A DNA stretch of 64,000 nucleotides from Saccharothrix saharensis (GCF_006716745.1 NZ_VFPP01000001.1:8567386-8631385), one strand, 5' to 3'. Numbered from the stretch's first letter, positions 1 through 8,321 are shown. The notes: generated from the sequence alone by a model not told the origin. Made by a program: numbers and translations.

Positions 1-138
1 GGCGAGTACCGGTTCGCCGGCTGGAGCGAGGAGCGCACGATCCAGCTGTTCGTGGACGGCCCGACGCCCGGTGCCGTGCTGCGCGTGCGTGCGGGTCGTG
101 AGGTGCGGGAAGCGACCGTGCCGCTGGACCGGCGATGA
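1..138 (+). CDS. C-terminal end of an unidentified protein (5' truncated by window)
   Basis: Frame 1 is open from the first base to the TGA at 136-138 and encodes the last 45 residues of a protein whose start lies outside the window. The fragment ends in short alternating hydrophobic and charged segments that look like beta strands. I do not recognise the family. The stop codon overlaps the ATG of the ATP-grasp gene by four bases (ATGA, 135-138), so it is the upstream member of the same translationally coupled operon. Confidence 0.75.
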   Translation, partial: GEYRFAGWSEERTIQLFVDGPTPGAVLRVRAGREVREATVPLDRR

Positions 139-1421
139 GCGCCGGTCGCCCGGCCGTCGTCGTCGTCACCGACCTGGTGGTGCTGTGCCGCCACCTCGAC
201 CTCGTGGCGGAGATCCGCGGCCGGGACCTGGAACCGGTCCTGGTGTTCGGTCCCGAGACGCCCGCGGCCGAGCTGGCCGCCCGTCGGGCGGACCCGGCGC
301 ACCCGCTGTCGTCGGTGACCGAGGTCGTGCACGTCCCCGACTACGGGTTGGACACCCTCCTCGGTGCCGTGGTCGGCCTGGGCGACCGCCTCGACGTGCG
401 CGGCATCGTCTCGTGCGGCGAGTTGTTCGTCGACGCCGCCGGTGCGCTCGCGCAGGCCCTCGGCCTGCCGGGCCCCGGCGGCCAGGCGGCCAGGGTGGCG
501 CGGAACAAGCTGCTCCAGCGGCTGACCGCGCCCTCCCTGGCGCCCCGCTGGCGGCTGGTCGGCCCGGACCGCCGGGTCGAGTGGGACGAGTTCCCGGCGG
601 TGCTCAAGCCGATCGGCCGGATGTCCAGCTCCGGTGTGCTGGAGGTCGGCTCGCGGGCGGAGCTGGACGCCGCCCTCGCCGCAACCCCCGGCGACGAGCT
701 GCTGCTGGTCGAGGAGCGGGTGCGCGGCCCCGAGTACTCCGTCGAGGCGCTGGTGCACGACGGCGAGGTGGTCTGGGCGGGCGTCACCGCCAAGCGCACC
801 AACGAGAGCGGCACCGCGTTCTTCACCGAGATGGGGCACACGTCGCCGGCCGGAGGGCTGGACGCGAGGCAGGAGGACCTGCTGCTCGACGCCAACGCCG
901 TGCTGCTCGACGCGCTCGGCTTCGGCAGCGGCATGAGCCACGCGGAGTTCCGGCTGGACGGCGGCCGAGTGGTGCTGATGGAGGTCGCGGCCCGGCCGCC
1001 CGGTGACGCCATCACCAAGCTGTGGCTGCTGTCGTCCGGGGCTCCGCTGGAGCCCGCCCTGCTCGACCTCGCGCTGGGCGTGCGGCCCAAGCCGCCCGCG
1101 CGGCTGCGGCGCGCGCAGCAGGTGTACCTGGACCACCCGCGCGGTGTGCTCCGCGACGTGCGGTGCGACGCGGCGGAGGTTTCGTGGATCACCGACGACG
1201 GGCGGTGGCCGGGGTTCGCCCCGGCCCAGCCGGACGCACCCGCCCGGCTGTGCGCGGTCGTCGTGACGCGCCGCCGCGGCGACGTGCTGGGCGAGGTCGC
1301 AGACTCCGGCGGTCGGTCGGTGTCCGTGGTCGTGGACTGCCCCTTGGGCGAGGACGTGGACGAGGTGGGCGCCCGGTTCGCGGGCACGGTCTCGTTCGTC
1401 GTGGAGGAGGTGGCGTCGTGA
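135..1421 (+). CDS. ATP-grasp family carboxylate-amine ligase
   Basis: This 428-residue protein has the layout of a stand-alone ATP-grasp ligase, which activates a carboxylate as acyl phosphate and joins it to an amine. An N-terminal Rossmann-like pre-ATP-grasp part (residues 8-120) begins with a VVVVTDL strand. The lysine of VLKPIG (about residue 156), the EERVRGPEYSVE segment (about 192-203) and HAEF followed by MEVAARPPGD (about 269-286) match the nucleotide- and metal-binding core. The ATG overlaps the upstream stop (ATGA) and the downstream gene starts inside its own stop (GTGA), so it belongs to a tightly coupled operon with a DUF1116 protein, a threonine aldolase and two exporters. That context suggests peptide or amide bond formation in a small natural product. 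The substrate cannot be read from the sequence. Family assignment is confident; reaction specificity is unknown. Confidence 0.85.
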   Translation: MSAGRPAVVVVTDLVVLCRHLDLVAEIRGRDLEPVLVFGPETPAAELAARRADPAHPLSSVTEVVHVPDYGLDTLLGAVVGLGDRLDVRGIVSCGELFVDAAGALAQALGLPGPGGQAARVARNKLLQRLTAPSLAPRWRLVGPDRRVEWDEFPAVLKPIGRMSSSGVLEVGSRAELDAALAATPGDELLLVEERVRGPEYSVEALVHDGEVVWAGVTAKRTNESGTAFFTEMGHTSPAGGLDARQEDLLLDANAVLLDALGFGSGMSHAEFRLDGGRVVLMEVAARPPGDAITKLWLLSSGAPLEPALLDLALGVRPKPPARLRRAQQVYLDHPRGVLRDVRCDAAEVSWITDDGRWPGFAPAQPDAPARLCAVVVTRRRGDVLGEVADSGGRSVSVVVDCPLGEDVDEVGARFAGTVSFVVEEVAS

Positions 1422-2695
1422 GCGTGGCGGAGACGACAACGGCCGACACCGTGGCGGTGCGGCGCATCCAGCGGTCGGACCCGGTCTTCGAGGACGTCGC
1501 GCCGGCCGGTGAGGTGGTGCCCGGGATGACCCGGCGCACCATCCTCACCTCCGGCGCGCCCCTGCCGTGGCACCGGTACCGCGGCGGGCAGCGCCAGGCG
1601 ATCCTCGGTGCGGCGGTGTTCGAGGGGCTGGCGGCCGACGAGGACGACGCCGACGCCCGGCTGGCGTCGGGGGACATCGCGCTGCGGCCGTGCCACGACC
1701 ACGGCGCGGTCGGCTCGTTGACCGGCGTGACCACGTGGTCCATGCCGGTCGTGGTGGTCCACGACCGGGCCAACGGCACCAGGGGTTTCTGCCGGCTCAA
1801 CGAGGGCGGCTCGACCGAGTCGTTGACCTTCGGCGTGTGGTCGGAGGGCGTCGCCAAGCAGCTCGCGCACGTGCGGGACGTCGTCGCGCCCGCGTTCGGG
1901 GCGGTGCTGCGCGCCACCGGCGGCCTGCCCGTGCGGCCGGTCGTGCGGCGGGCGTTGGCGATGGGCGACGACCTGCACAGCAGGCACACCGCGTCGGGCG
2001 CGCTGCTGCGCCTGCACCTGCTCGACGCGCTCGTCCGCGAGCCGGGCCTCGTGCCGCCCGACGCGCGGCGGGCCCTGGCCGAGTACCTGGAGGAGGCCGA
2101 GTACCTGTTCCTGCACGTGGCGATGGCCGCGTCCAAGGCCGCCGCGGACGCCGCGTCCGGCGTGCCCGGCAGCGGTGTCGTCACCGCGATGGTCCTCAGC
2201 TGCGACGAGTTCGCGCTGCGCGTGTCCGGCCTGGGGCGCGAGTGGTTCCGCGCGCCGCTGCCACCGCCGGCCGACCTGCGCGGCAGGCTGTTCGACGACT
2301 GGACGACCGACGACCTCGACTACGTGGGCGGGGAGAGCCTGATCACCGAGACCACCGGTCTCGGCGGGCTCGCCGCGGCGGCGTCGTTCCCGCTCCAGGA
2401 CTTCTCGGCTGGCACACCCGAGGCGATGGTCGAGCTGACCGAGCGGATGTACGGCATCACCGTGGCCGAGCACCCCGAGTACCGCATCCCGGCCCTGCGG
2501 TACCGGGGCGTGCCCTGCGGCATCGACGTCCGCGCCGTCGCCACCACGGGCATCGTGCCCGCGATCCACCTGGGAGCCACCCTGCGCCACGGCGGGCACG
2601 CGGGCGCGGGGCTGTTCACCCCGCCGGTGGCGGCCTTCCGAGCCGCCGCCGACACGTTGACCGCCAGGTCGGGACACACTGGAGAACAACCGTGA
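1418..2695 (+). CDS. DUF1116 (AllG/YlbE-like) protein
   Basis: Translation from the GTG at 1418, which overlaps the upstream stop as GTGA, gives 425 residues. The motif ALAMGDDLHSRH (around residue 182) and the later YVGGESLITETTGLGG match the conserved blocks that I associate with DUF1116 proteins such as E. coli YlbE. In enterobacteria this family works with FdrA- and YlbF-type proteins as an oxamate carbamoyltransferase, one component of the allantoin route. Here no FdrA or carbamate kinase is visible; the neighbours are an ATP-grasp ligase, an MFS exporter, a threonine aldolase and a second exporter. A role in carbamoyl or amide group handling during small-molecule assembly is therefore plausible but inferred. 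A longer open frame extends upstream to 1022, but it lies over the ATP-grasp gene and is not used. Confidence 0.75.
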   Translation: MSVAETTTADTVAVRRIQRSDPVFEDVAPAGEVVPGMTRRTILTSGAPLPWHRYRGGQRQAILGAAVFEGLAADEDDADARLASGDIALRPCHDHGAVGSLTGVTTWSMPVVVVHDRANGTRGFCRLNEGGSTESLTFGVWSEGVAKQLAHVRDVVAPAFGAVLRATGGLPVRPVVRRALAMGDDLHSRHTASGALLRLHLLDALVREPGLVPPDARRALAEYLEEAEYLFLHVAMAASKAAADAASGVPGSGVVTAMVLSCDEFALRVSGLGREWFRAPLPPPADLRGRLFDDWTTDDLDYVGGESLITETTGLGGLAAAASFPLQDFSAGTPEAMVELTERMYGITVAEHPEYRIPALRYRGVPCGIDVRAVATTGIVPAIHLGATLRHGGHAGAGLFTPPVAAFRAAADTLTARSGHTGEQP

Positions 2696-3882
2696 CCACA
2701 ACCTCCGTCGACGTGCGCGCGTCGACGTCGATCCGGGACTGGCTGGCCGTGGTGGCCGTCGGACTGGGCGTCTTCGCGTTCACCACCACCGAGATGGTGC
2801 CCATCGGGCTGCTCACCACCATGTCCGGCGACCTGGGGGTGTCGGAGGGCTCGACCGGGCTCACGGTGACGCTCTACGGCGCCATCGCGGGCCTGTTCGC
2901 CCCCGTCCTCACCTCCGCGACGCGGCGCTTGGACCGGCGCACCCTGCTGCTGGTGGTGCTCGCGGTGTTCGTCGTCGGCAACGCCATGACCGCGCTGTCG
3001 GCCACCTACGGCCTGCTCATGTTCTCCCGCCTGCTCACGGGGTTCGCGCACGGCGTCATGTGGTCGATCTCGGCGAGCATCGCCGTGCGGCTCGTCGCGC
3101 CGGAGGCCTCGGTGCGCGCCACCGCCGTGGTGTTCTCCGGCATCTCCGTCGCGTCGGTGATCGGCGTGCCGCTGGGCACGTTCATCGGGGAGGTGGCCGA
3201 CTGGCGCACCGCGTTCTGGGTGATCGCGGCGCTCGGCGCGGTCACGGCGGTCGCCGCGGCCGTGCTGCTGCCGCCCCTGGCGCCGCAGGGCGTCGTGAAC
3301 CTGCGGGAGCTGCCCCGGCTGCTCCGGGTCCGCAACCTCCGCGTCGCCCTCCTGGTCACCGCCGTCGTCGTGATCGGGCACTTCGCCGCGTACACCTACG
3401 TCACCCCGTTCCTGGAACGGAACACGGGCGTGGAGACCCGCTGGATCAGCGGCCTGCTGCTGCTCTACGGCGTGGCCGGCATCGTCGGCAACTTCGCGGC
3501 GGGCGCGGCGGCGGCGCGGGCCCTGCGCGGCACGATCATCGCCTGCCTGGTCGGGCTGGGCGGCTCGGTGGCGCTGCTGGTGGTCGTCGGCACCTGGCAC
3601 CCCGGCGCGATCGCCCTGCTCCTGCTGTGGGGCGTGGCGTACACGGCGTTGCCGGTGGCGTTGCAGACCCTGGTGTTCCGCAGCGCGCCGGAGGCGCCCG
3701 AGGCCGCGACCTCGCTCTACATCCTGGCGTTCAACGTCTCCATCTCGCTGGGCGCGCTGTTCGGCGGCATCGCCATCGACAACGCGGGCCCCACCGCGGT
3801 CATGGTGCTCGGCGTCGTGCTCAGCCTGGTCGCCGCCGCCGTCATGGCGCTGCGCCACCAACGCGGCGAGGTGCCCCGGTGA
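2692..3882 (+). CDS. MFS transporter, DHA1-type exporter
   Basis: The GTG at 2692 overlaps the preceding stop (GTGA) and opens a 396-residue, 12-helix major facilitator protein. The FTTTEMVPIGLL segment in helix 1 (residues 22-33) is typical of DHA1 sugar, arabinose or drug efflux carriers, and the cytoplasmic loop after helix 2 contains a short basic ATRRLDRRT stretch in place of a perfect motif A. Helix 5 carries SVIGVPLGTFIGE, close to the antiporter motif C. The protein should sit in the inner membrane and pump out a small molecule using the proton gradient. Being locked between a DUF1116 gene and a threonine aldolase gene by 4-bp overlaps, it probably exports the product of this operon or gives self-resistance. 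Confidence 0.88.
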   Translation: MTTTSVDVRASTSIRDWLAVVAVGLGVFAFTTTEMVPIGLLTTMSGDLGVSEGSTGLTVTLYGAIAGLFAPVLTSATRRLDRRTLLLVVLAVFVVGNAMTALSATYGLLMFSRLLTGFAHGVMWSISASIAVRLVAPEASVRATAVVFSGISVASVIGVPLGTFIGEVADWRTAFWVIAALGAVTAVAAAVLLPPLAPQGVVNLRELPRLLRVRNLRVALLVTAVVVIGHFAAYTYVTPFLERNTGVETRWISGLLLLYGVAGIVGNFAAGAAAARALRGTIIACLVGLGGSVALLVVVGTWHPGAIALLLLWGVAYTALPVALQTLVFRSAPEAPEAATSLYILAFNVSISLGALFGGIAIDNAGPTAVMVLGVVLSLVAAAVMALRHQRGEVPR

Positions 3883-4898
3883 CCGGGCGCGTGATCGACT
3901 TCCGCTCCGACACCGTGACCAAGCCGGACGCGGCGATGCGCGGCGCGATGGCGCGCGCGGAGGTCGGCGACGACGTGCTGGACCGCGACCCGACCATGCG
4001 GGCACTGGAGGAGCGGGTCGCCGAGGTGCTCGGTGTCGAGGCGGCGCTGTGGGTGCCGAGCGGGTCGATGGGCAACCTCGTCGCCCTGTTCCTGCACCTG
4101 CGCCCCGGTGACCGGATGCTGGTCCCGGACCGGGCGCACATCCTCGACAACGAGGTCGGCACCGCGTCCTGGCTGGCCGGCGGCACGCCCCAGCCACTGC
4201 CCTGGGACGGTGGCCCCGGCCGGCCGACGCCCGCCACCGTGCGGGCGCACGCCGCACCGGGCGGCCCCTACTTCGCCCTGCGCACCGCGTTGCTGTGCCT
4301 GGAGAACACCCACAACGCCGCGGGTGGCACGGTCACTCCCGTGGCCGAGCACCTGGCGCTGGTCGAGGCCGCCCGCGACCGCGGGCTCGCGGTGCACCTG
4401 GACGGCGCGCGGCTGTGGAACGCGGCCGTGGCGCTGGGCGTCCCGGCCGCCGACCTCGTGGCGGGTGTCGACACCGTGCAGGTGTGCCTGAGCAAGGGCC
4501 TGGGCGCGCCGGTGGGGTCGCTCGTCGGTGGGTCGGCGAGCTTCGTCACCGAGGCGCGGCGGGTGCGCAAGATGCTCGGCGGCGGCGTGCGCCAGGGCGG
4601 CGTGCTCGCGGCGGCCGGGCTCGTGGCGCTGGACCGGGTGGACCGGCTGTCCACCGACCACGACAACGCCAGGCTGCTCGCGGAGGGCCTGGCCGAGCTC
4701 GGCTGGGAGGTCGACCCGCCCGAGACGAACATCGTCATGGCCCGCGCGGACGACCCGGGGGCGGCGGTGTCGTGGCTGGCCCGGCGCGGCGTGCTGACCG
4801 TGCCGGTGGGTGGGCGGGTGCGCTGGACGACACACCGGGACGTGCGACGGGAGGACGTGGTCGACGCGTTGGGGCGACTCGTCCCGGTGGCGGCGTGA
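3879..4898 (+). CDS. Low-specificity L-threonine aldolase, PLP-dependent
   Basis: The 339-residue product starts at GTG 3879, overlapping the MFS stop. It is a fold-type I PLP enzyme of the beta-eliminating lyase family. The N-terminal DFRSDTVTKP and EVGDDVLDRDPT blocks are hallmarks of L-threonine aldolases. The Schiff-base lysine is K206 in CLSKGLGAPVGS, and HLDGAR (residues 173-178) carries the aspartate that contacts the pyridine nitrogen. These enzymes split beta-hydroxy-alpha-amino acids into glycine plus an aldehyde, or run in reverse to make them. In an operon with an ATP-grasp ligase and two exporters, the synthetic direction (making a beta-hydroxy amino acid building block) is the more attractive reading, although that is inference. 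A housekeeping glycine-forming role cannot be excluded. Confidence 0.9.
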   Translation: MTGRVIDFRSDTVTKPDAAMRGAMARAEVGDDVLDRDPTMRALEERVAEVLGVEAALWVPSGSMGNLVALFLHLRPGDRMLVPDRAHILDNEVGTASWLAGGTPQPLPWDGGPGRPTPATVRAHAAPGGPYFALRTALLCLENTHNAAGGTVTPVAEHLALVEAARDRGLAVHLDGARLWNAAVALGVPAADLVAGVDTVQVCLSKGLGAPVGSLVGGSASFVTEARRVRKMLGGGVRQGGVLAAAGLVALDRVDRLSTDHDNARLLAEGLAELGWEVDPPETNIVMARADDPGAAVSWLARRGVLTVPVGGRVRWTTHRDVRREDVVDALGRLVPVAA

Positions 4899-5920
4899 AG
4901 GCGGGGTGGCCGGTCGTCGGATCGCTGGCGGCCGGCGCGGTCCTGGCACTGGAGATCACCGTCAACGGCGGGCTGGGCGCGGCCGTGCGGCCGGTCACCG
5001 CGGCGGCGTTCTCCAACGTGCTCAGCCTGGTGATCGTGCTGGCGGTGGCGCCGTTGCTGCCGGGGCTGTCGCGGGCGTTCGGGGAACTGCGCACCGCGCT
5101 GCGATTACGCACCCTCCGCCCGTGGCACTGCCTCGGCGGGGTAGCGGGCGGGGCGATGGTGCTGACCCAGGCGACCGCGGTGGACCGGCTCGGCGCCGCC
5201 CTCTACACGCTGGCGCTCGTGGCCGGGCAGACCGCGGCCGGCGTGGTGGTCGATCGCGTCGGCCTCGGGCCGGGCTCACCGCAGGCGATCACCGCGCGGC
5301 GGGTGGCCGGGGCCGTGCTCACCGTGGTGGCCGTCGTGCCGCCGGTGTTCGGCGCGACCGGGCCGGGTGACGCGGCCTGGCTGGTCCTGCTGCCGCTGGC
5401 GGCGGGCGCGGGGTTGGCGTTCCAGCTCGCCGTGAACGGCCGGGTCGACGAGGCGGTGCGCAGCCCGTACCCGTCGGTGCTGATGAGCTTCATCGCCGGG
5501 GTCGTCGTGCTCGGCACCGCGGCGGTCGTGGACTTCGCGGCGCACGGCGTGCCCTCCGGGTGGCCCGACGAACCCGTGCTGTACGCCGGTGGTGTGTTCG
5601 GCGCGGTGTTCGTGCTGTCGTCGGTGCTGCTGGTGCGGCGCAGCGGTGTGCTCATCGCGGCGCTGGGCATGATCGCGGGCCAGGTCGTCGGCTCGGTGGT
5701 GATCGACGTGGCGGTCGGGAGGACGGCCGGCACCACCCAGTTCGTCGTGGTGGTGCTCTGCTCGGCGTTGCTCCTGGCGAGCGTCCTGATCGTGAGTGGA
5801 AAGCCAAAAGAAACCGCCCATGTGGTTTGGTCTCGGGATGATGAACGCAGTGCGCCAAGCGCGGGCCTGGACGACCCACGACCGGCTGATCCGGTCGGCG
5901 GCCCGGATCTTCGACCGTGA
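4895..5920 (+). CDS. DMT-superfamily (YdcZ/EamA-like) membrane transporter
   Basis: A GTG at 4895 overlapping the aldolase stop begins a 341-residue hydrophobic protein with about ten predicted helices in two similar halves. Each half opens with a small-residue-rich helix and contains a conserved asparagine (LEITVNGGLG near residue 20; FQLAVNGRVDEAV in the second half), as in the DUF606/YdcZ group of drug/metabolite transporters. The last roughly 45 residues are hydrophilic and proline-rich, unlike the family. They coincide with the overlap into the downstream tetR gene, so the conserved protein body ends near 5810. It is the second exporter candidate of the operon. The substrate is unknown. 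Confidence 0.8.
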   Translation: MKAGWPVVGSLAAGAVLALEITVNGGLGAAVRPVTAAAFSNVLSLVIVLAVAPLLPGLSRAFGELRTALRLRTLRPWHCLGGVAGGAMVLTQATAVDRLGAALYTLALVAGQTAAGVVVDRVGLGPGSPQAITARRVAGAVLTVVAVVPPVFGATGPGDAAWLVLLPLAAGAGLAFQLAVNGRVDEAVRSPYPSVLMSFIAGVVVLGTAAVVDFAAHGVPSGWPDEPVLYAGGVFGAVFVLSSVLLVRRSGVLIAALGMIAGQVVGSVVIDVAVGRTAGTTQFVVVVLCSALLLASVLIVSGKPKETAHVVWSRDDERSAPSAGLDDPRPADPVGGPDLRP

Positions 5921-6449
5921 CGGTTACGCCCTGTCGACCTTGCAGGACATCTGTGCCGACGCCCTCATGAGCAAGGGTGCGCTCTACTTCCACTTCCCGG
6001 AGGGCAAGCGCACCCTCGCCGACGCGGTGGAGGCGCTGGCCCTCGACGAGGTGCGCGGAGCGCTCCGCCGCACCGGCGCCGGGTCGGCCGTGCAGCGGCT
6101 CATCGACGGCAGCCACGCCCTGGCCGCCGCGGTGGAGGGGGAGGTCGTGGTGCGGGCGGGCTTCGTCCTGGGCTGCGACCGCGCCCGCCGCGGCCCGGCG
6201 ACGGCGTACGCGGCCTGGCGGGACTTCGTGCGCCACGCCCTCGACGCGGCCCGCGTCGAGGGCGTCACCACCGCCGGCGCCGCCGCGGCCGAACCGGTGA
6301 TCACCGCGATGCCGCTGCTCGGCGTGCTCGCCGACGTCCCGGCCGTCGAGCCGGCAACCTGGTGGCGCCTGATCCTGCCGCAACTGGTGACCGCCGCGGC
6401 GCTGCCCACGGTGACCCCGACCCCGTCGGTGGACGCCGCGCCGGGCTGA
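5838..6449 (+). CDS. TetR-family regulator, gamma-butyrolactone receptor-like (ArpA/ScbR type)
   Basis: About 203 residues with an N-terminal helix-turn-helix: an RLIRSAARIFDRDGYALSTL helix is followed by the recognition segment MSKGALYFHFPEGK. The KGALYFHF signature and the C-terminal ILPQLVTAAALPT block resemble A-factor receptor relatives such as ArpA and ScbR; a tryptophan in AYAAWRDF occupies the region where those receptors have a ligand-pocket tryptophan. The gene runs convergently into the SDR gene of the butyrolactone cassette with only 12 bp between stops. Start is uncertain: a GTG at 5796 and ATGs at 5820, 5838 and 5841 are in frame, and all overlap the 3' end of the transporter gene. 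I chose 5838 because it sits closest to the conserved start of the family. It could be a true receptor or a pseudo-receptor answering another ligand. Confidence 0.8.
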   Translation: MMNAVRQARAWTTHDRLIRSAARIFDRDGYALSTLQDICADALMSKGALYFHFPEGKRTLADAVEALALDEVRGALRRTGAGSAVQRLIDGSHALAAAVEGEVVVRAGFVLGCDRARRGPATAYAAWRDFVRHALDAARVEGVTTAGAAAAEPVITAMPLLGVLADVPAVEPATWWRLILPQLVTAAALPTVTPTPSVDAAPG

Positions 6450-6461
6450 GGCCGGCACCCG

Positions 6462-7355
6462 TCAACCGGAGCGCTGGAGGGCCGTCCGGTACCACGCGGC
6501 GTGGTCGGCGAAGGCCGCGGCGAACCCGCGGTCCCCGCCACCGAGCCGGTCGTGCAGCGCCGACCCGTCGAACCAGTGGTCCACGGCGAACAGGTCGAGG
6601 TGGTGCCGCGTGCCGCCCGCAGCGGTCCAGCGCCGCGCCGCCTCGTCGGGGTCGACCACCGGCGGCACCGCGAGGCCGAGGGTCCGGGTCACCGCGCTCG
6701 CCAGCTCGACCAGACCCGTCGGGGTGCGCGGGCAGGCGAGGAACGCGCCCCGCGGCCCGTCCGGGGTGGCGAGGGCGACCAGCCAGCGCGCCAGGTCGCG
6801 CACGTCGGTCAGCGAGAGCCGCGCGTCACCCGGCACGCCGCCGACCCGCTCCAGCACGTCCAGCAGGCCGGGAACGACCCAGCGGTCACCCGCGCCGAAC
6901 ACGAAGTACGGCCGCAGCACCACCCCGCCGGCCGCGAGCACCAGGCGCTCTCCCGCCAGCCGGGTCGCGCTGCGGACCGACGCGGGCTGCGGTGTGATCC
7001 GTTCCGTCGCGGCGGTGAAGGGCCCCGATCCGTACACGGCCGCGGTGCCGAGCCGGACCACGGGGCGGGCGCCGACCTCGGCCAGCAGGTGGCGGGTGCC
7101 CCGCTCGTTGACCGCCGCGCAGCGCTGCGGGTCGGTGCCCACGTACGACGCCAGGTGCAGCACGACGTCGACGCCGTCGCCGATGCCGCGCAGCGACCGC
7201 GGATCGGTGACGTCGCCGCGCACCACCTCCGTGCCCCGTGGCACGTCCGGTTCCTGCTCGTGGACCAGGACCCGTACCGCGCGACCGCTGAGCGCGAGTC
7301 GGCGCAGCACCGCCGAGCCGACGAACCCGCTCGCCCCGGTGACGAGCACGGTCAC
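6462..7355 (-). CDS. NAD(P)-dependent SDR/epimerase-like reductase of the butyrolactone cassette
   Basis: From the GTG at 7355 the protein has 297 residues and opens directly with a Rossmann strand and the TGASGFVG dinucleotide-binding motif of extended short-chain dehydrogenases. The aspartate after the second strand region (RGDVTD) and HLASYVG also fit. The usual catalytic YxxxK is not seen: the segment before LAGERLV reads RSATR, so both tyrosine and lysine positions hold arginine. The start codon overlaps the stop of the AfsA-type gene (GTGA on the minus strand), so both are made from one transcript. Related reductases next to afsA homologues are thought to reduce a butenolide or ketone intermediate. 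The unusual active site means this one might bind cofactor but use different chemistry. Confidence 0.8.
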   Translation of the reverse strand: MTVLVTGASGFVGSAVLRRLALSGRAVRVLVHEQEPDVPRGTEVVRGDVTDPRSLRGIGDGVDVVLHLASYVGTDPQRCAAVNERGTRHLLAEVGARPVVRLGTAAVYGSGPFTAATERITPQPASVRSATRLAGERLVLAAGGVVLRPYFVFGAGDRWVVPGLLDVLERVGGVPGDARLSLTDVRDLARWLVALATPDGPRGAFLACPRTPTGLVELASAVTRTLGLAVPPVVDPDEAARRWTAAGGTRHHLDLFAVDHWFDGSALHDRLGGGDRGFAAAFADHAAWYRTALQRSG

Positions 7356-8278
7356 CGCAGGTCCACCTCGCACCTGAACCGGACCTCGCCGTGCTGCTCG
7401 GCCCGCACCAACAGGGTGCGCGGCCCCACCGGGGTCGCGTCGACCACGCACGGCGCGTCCAGCTCGACGAACTTCGCGAAGGTGCTGCGGAACCCGACCA
7501 GCCGGGCGCCGGACCGGGCGAAGGCGGCCTGTCGGGCGGCTTCGAGCAGGACCATGCCCGGCACGTGGTCCACCGGGTGGTCGAACAGCACGGGGTGGGA
7601 CTCGTCGGCCCGCAGCGTCCAGGTGCCCTCGCTACCGCGGGTGAGCACCACGTCGTGGTCCGCAGTGCGGTCGACCTCCCGGCCGGGCACGGGCGGTTGC
7701 AGCGGCACTCGCGCCGCGCTGTGCGCGTGGTCGCCCCGTAATCGCCGGTAGACGGCCGGCGGGACGCACGACAGGCCGAACCGGCCGGTCCCGAGCGGCA
7801 CGCCGTCACCGGTGATGGCCACGTGCAGGTCCATCGACCACAGCACGCCACCGCGCTCGCGGACGTCGGTGCAGCGCACGTCCAGCTCCACCTCGGTGGC
7901 CGTGGCACCGACCACCGGCGGACCGTCGACCAGGTCGAGGTCGAAGTGCTTGAGCAGGAAGTGCCGGTCGAACGGCACGCCGTAGGCCGCGTGGCTGATC
8001 AGCAGGGATGTCTGCCTGATCGTCTCCGCGGCCAGCAGCGGATCGTGCCTGCCGGTGGCGTCCGGGCGGTGGAAGGAGTGGCTCCTGGGCCACTGCGCGT
8101 CCACCTGCATCCGGTGGTCACCGCGCCGCCGCCAGCCCGTCAGGAACACCTCGGCGATGGCCGAGCGGTGGACGAACTGGCGGGGCACGGTGGCGGCGAA
8201 CCTCGGCGGCGCCTGGGCGGCGTCGGGGCGAGCCAGCAGGCCGGTGGAGCCGGAAGTGGTCGTGTGGTGATCGGGCAT
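7352..8278 (-). CDS. afsA: AfsA/ScbA-type A-factor biosynthesis protein
   Basis: The 308-residue protein contains two A-factor hotdog domains. The first begins near residue 28 with the family signature FVHRSAIAEVFLTGW, followed by the DPLLAAETIRQ block; the second has a matching HPVLFDHPVDHVPGMVLLEA segment. AfsA-type enzymes join a beta-ketoacyl chain from fatty acid synthesis to dihydroxyacetone phosphate, the committed step of gamma-butyrolactone autoregulator synthesis in the cytoplasm. I chose the ATG at 8278 because it is preceded by a GGGA element and leaves out a poorly conserved upstream extension that would cross the regulatory region. The gene is divergent from a ScbR-like regulator across a short spacer holding an ARE-like operator, the classical arrangement for autoregulated butyrolactone synthesis. 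Confidence 0.9.
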   Translation of the reverse strand: MPDHHTTTSGSTGLLARPDAAQAPPRFAATVPRQFVHRSAIAEVFLTGWRRRGDHRMQVDAQWPRSHSFHRPDATGRHDPLLAAETIRQTSLLISHAAYGVPFDRHFLLKHFDLDLVDGPPVVGATATEVELDVRCTDVRERGGVLWSMDLHVAITGDGVPLGTGRFGLSCVPPAVYRRLRGDHAHSAARVPLQPPVPGREVDRTADHDVVLTRGSEGTWTLRADESHPVLFDHPVDHVPGMVLLEAARQAAFARSGARLVGFRSTFAKFVELDAPCVVDATPVGPRTLLVRAEQHGEVRFRCEVDLR

Positions 8279-8321
8279 GACACCAGTCCCCAGATCAGCA
8301 TCGTCGCCTACATCGGTGAGA

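Noticed and set aside
341..2701. A 786-codon minus-strand frame over the ATP-grasp and DUF1116 genes
   Set aside because: It is antisense to two recognisable enzyme genes and has low-complexity Arg/Ser/Gly content.
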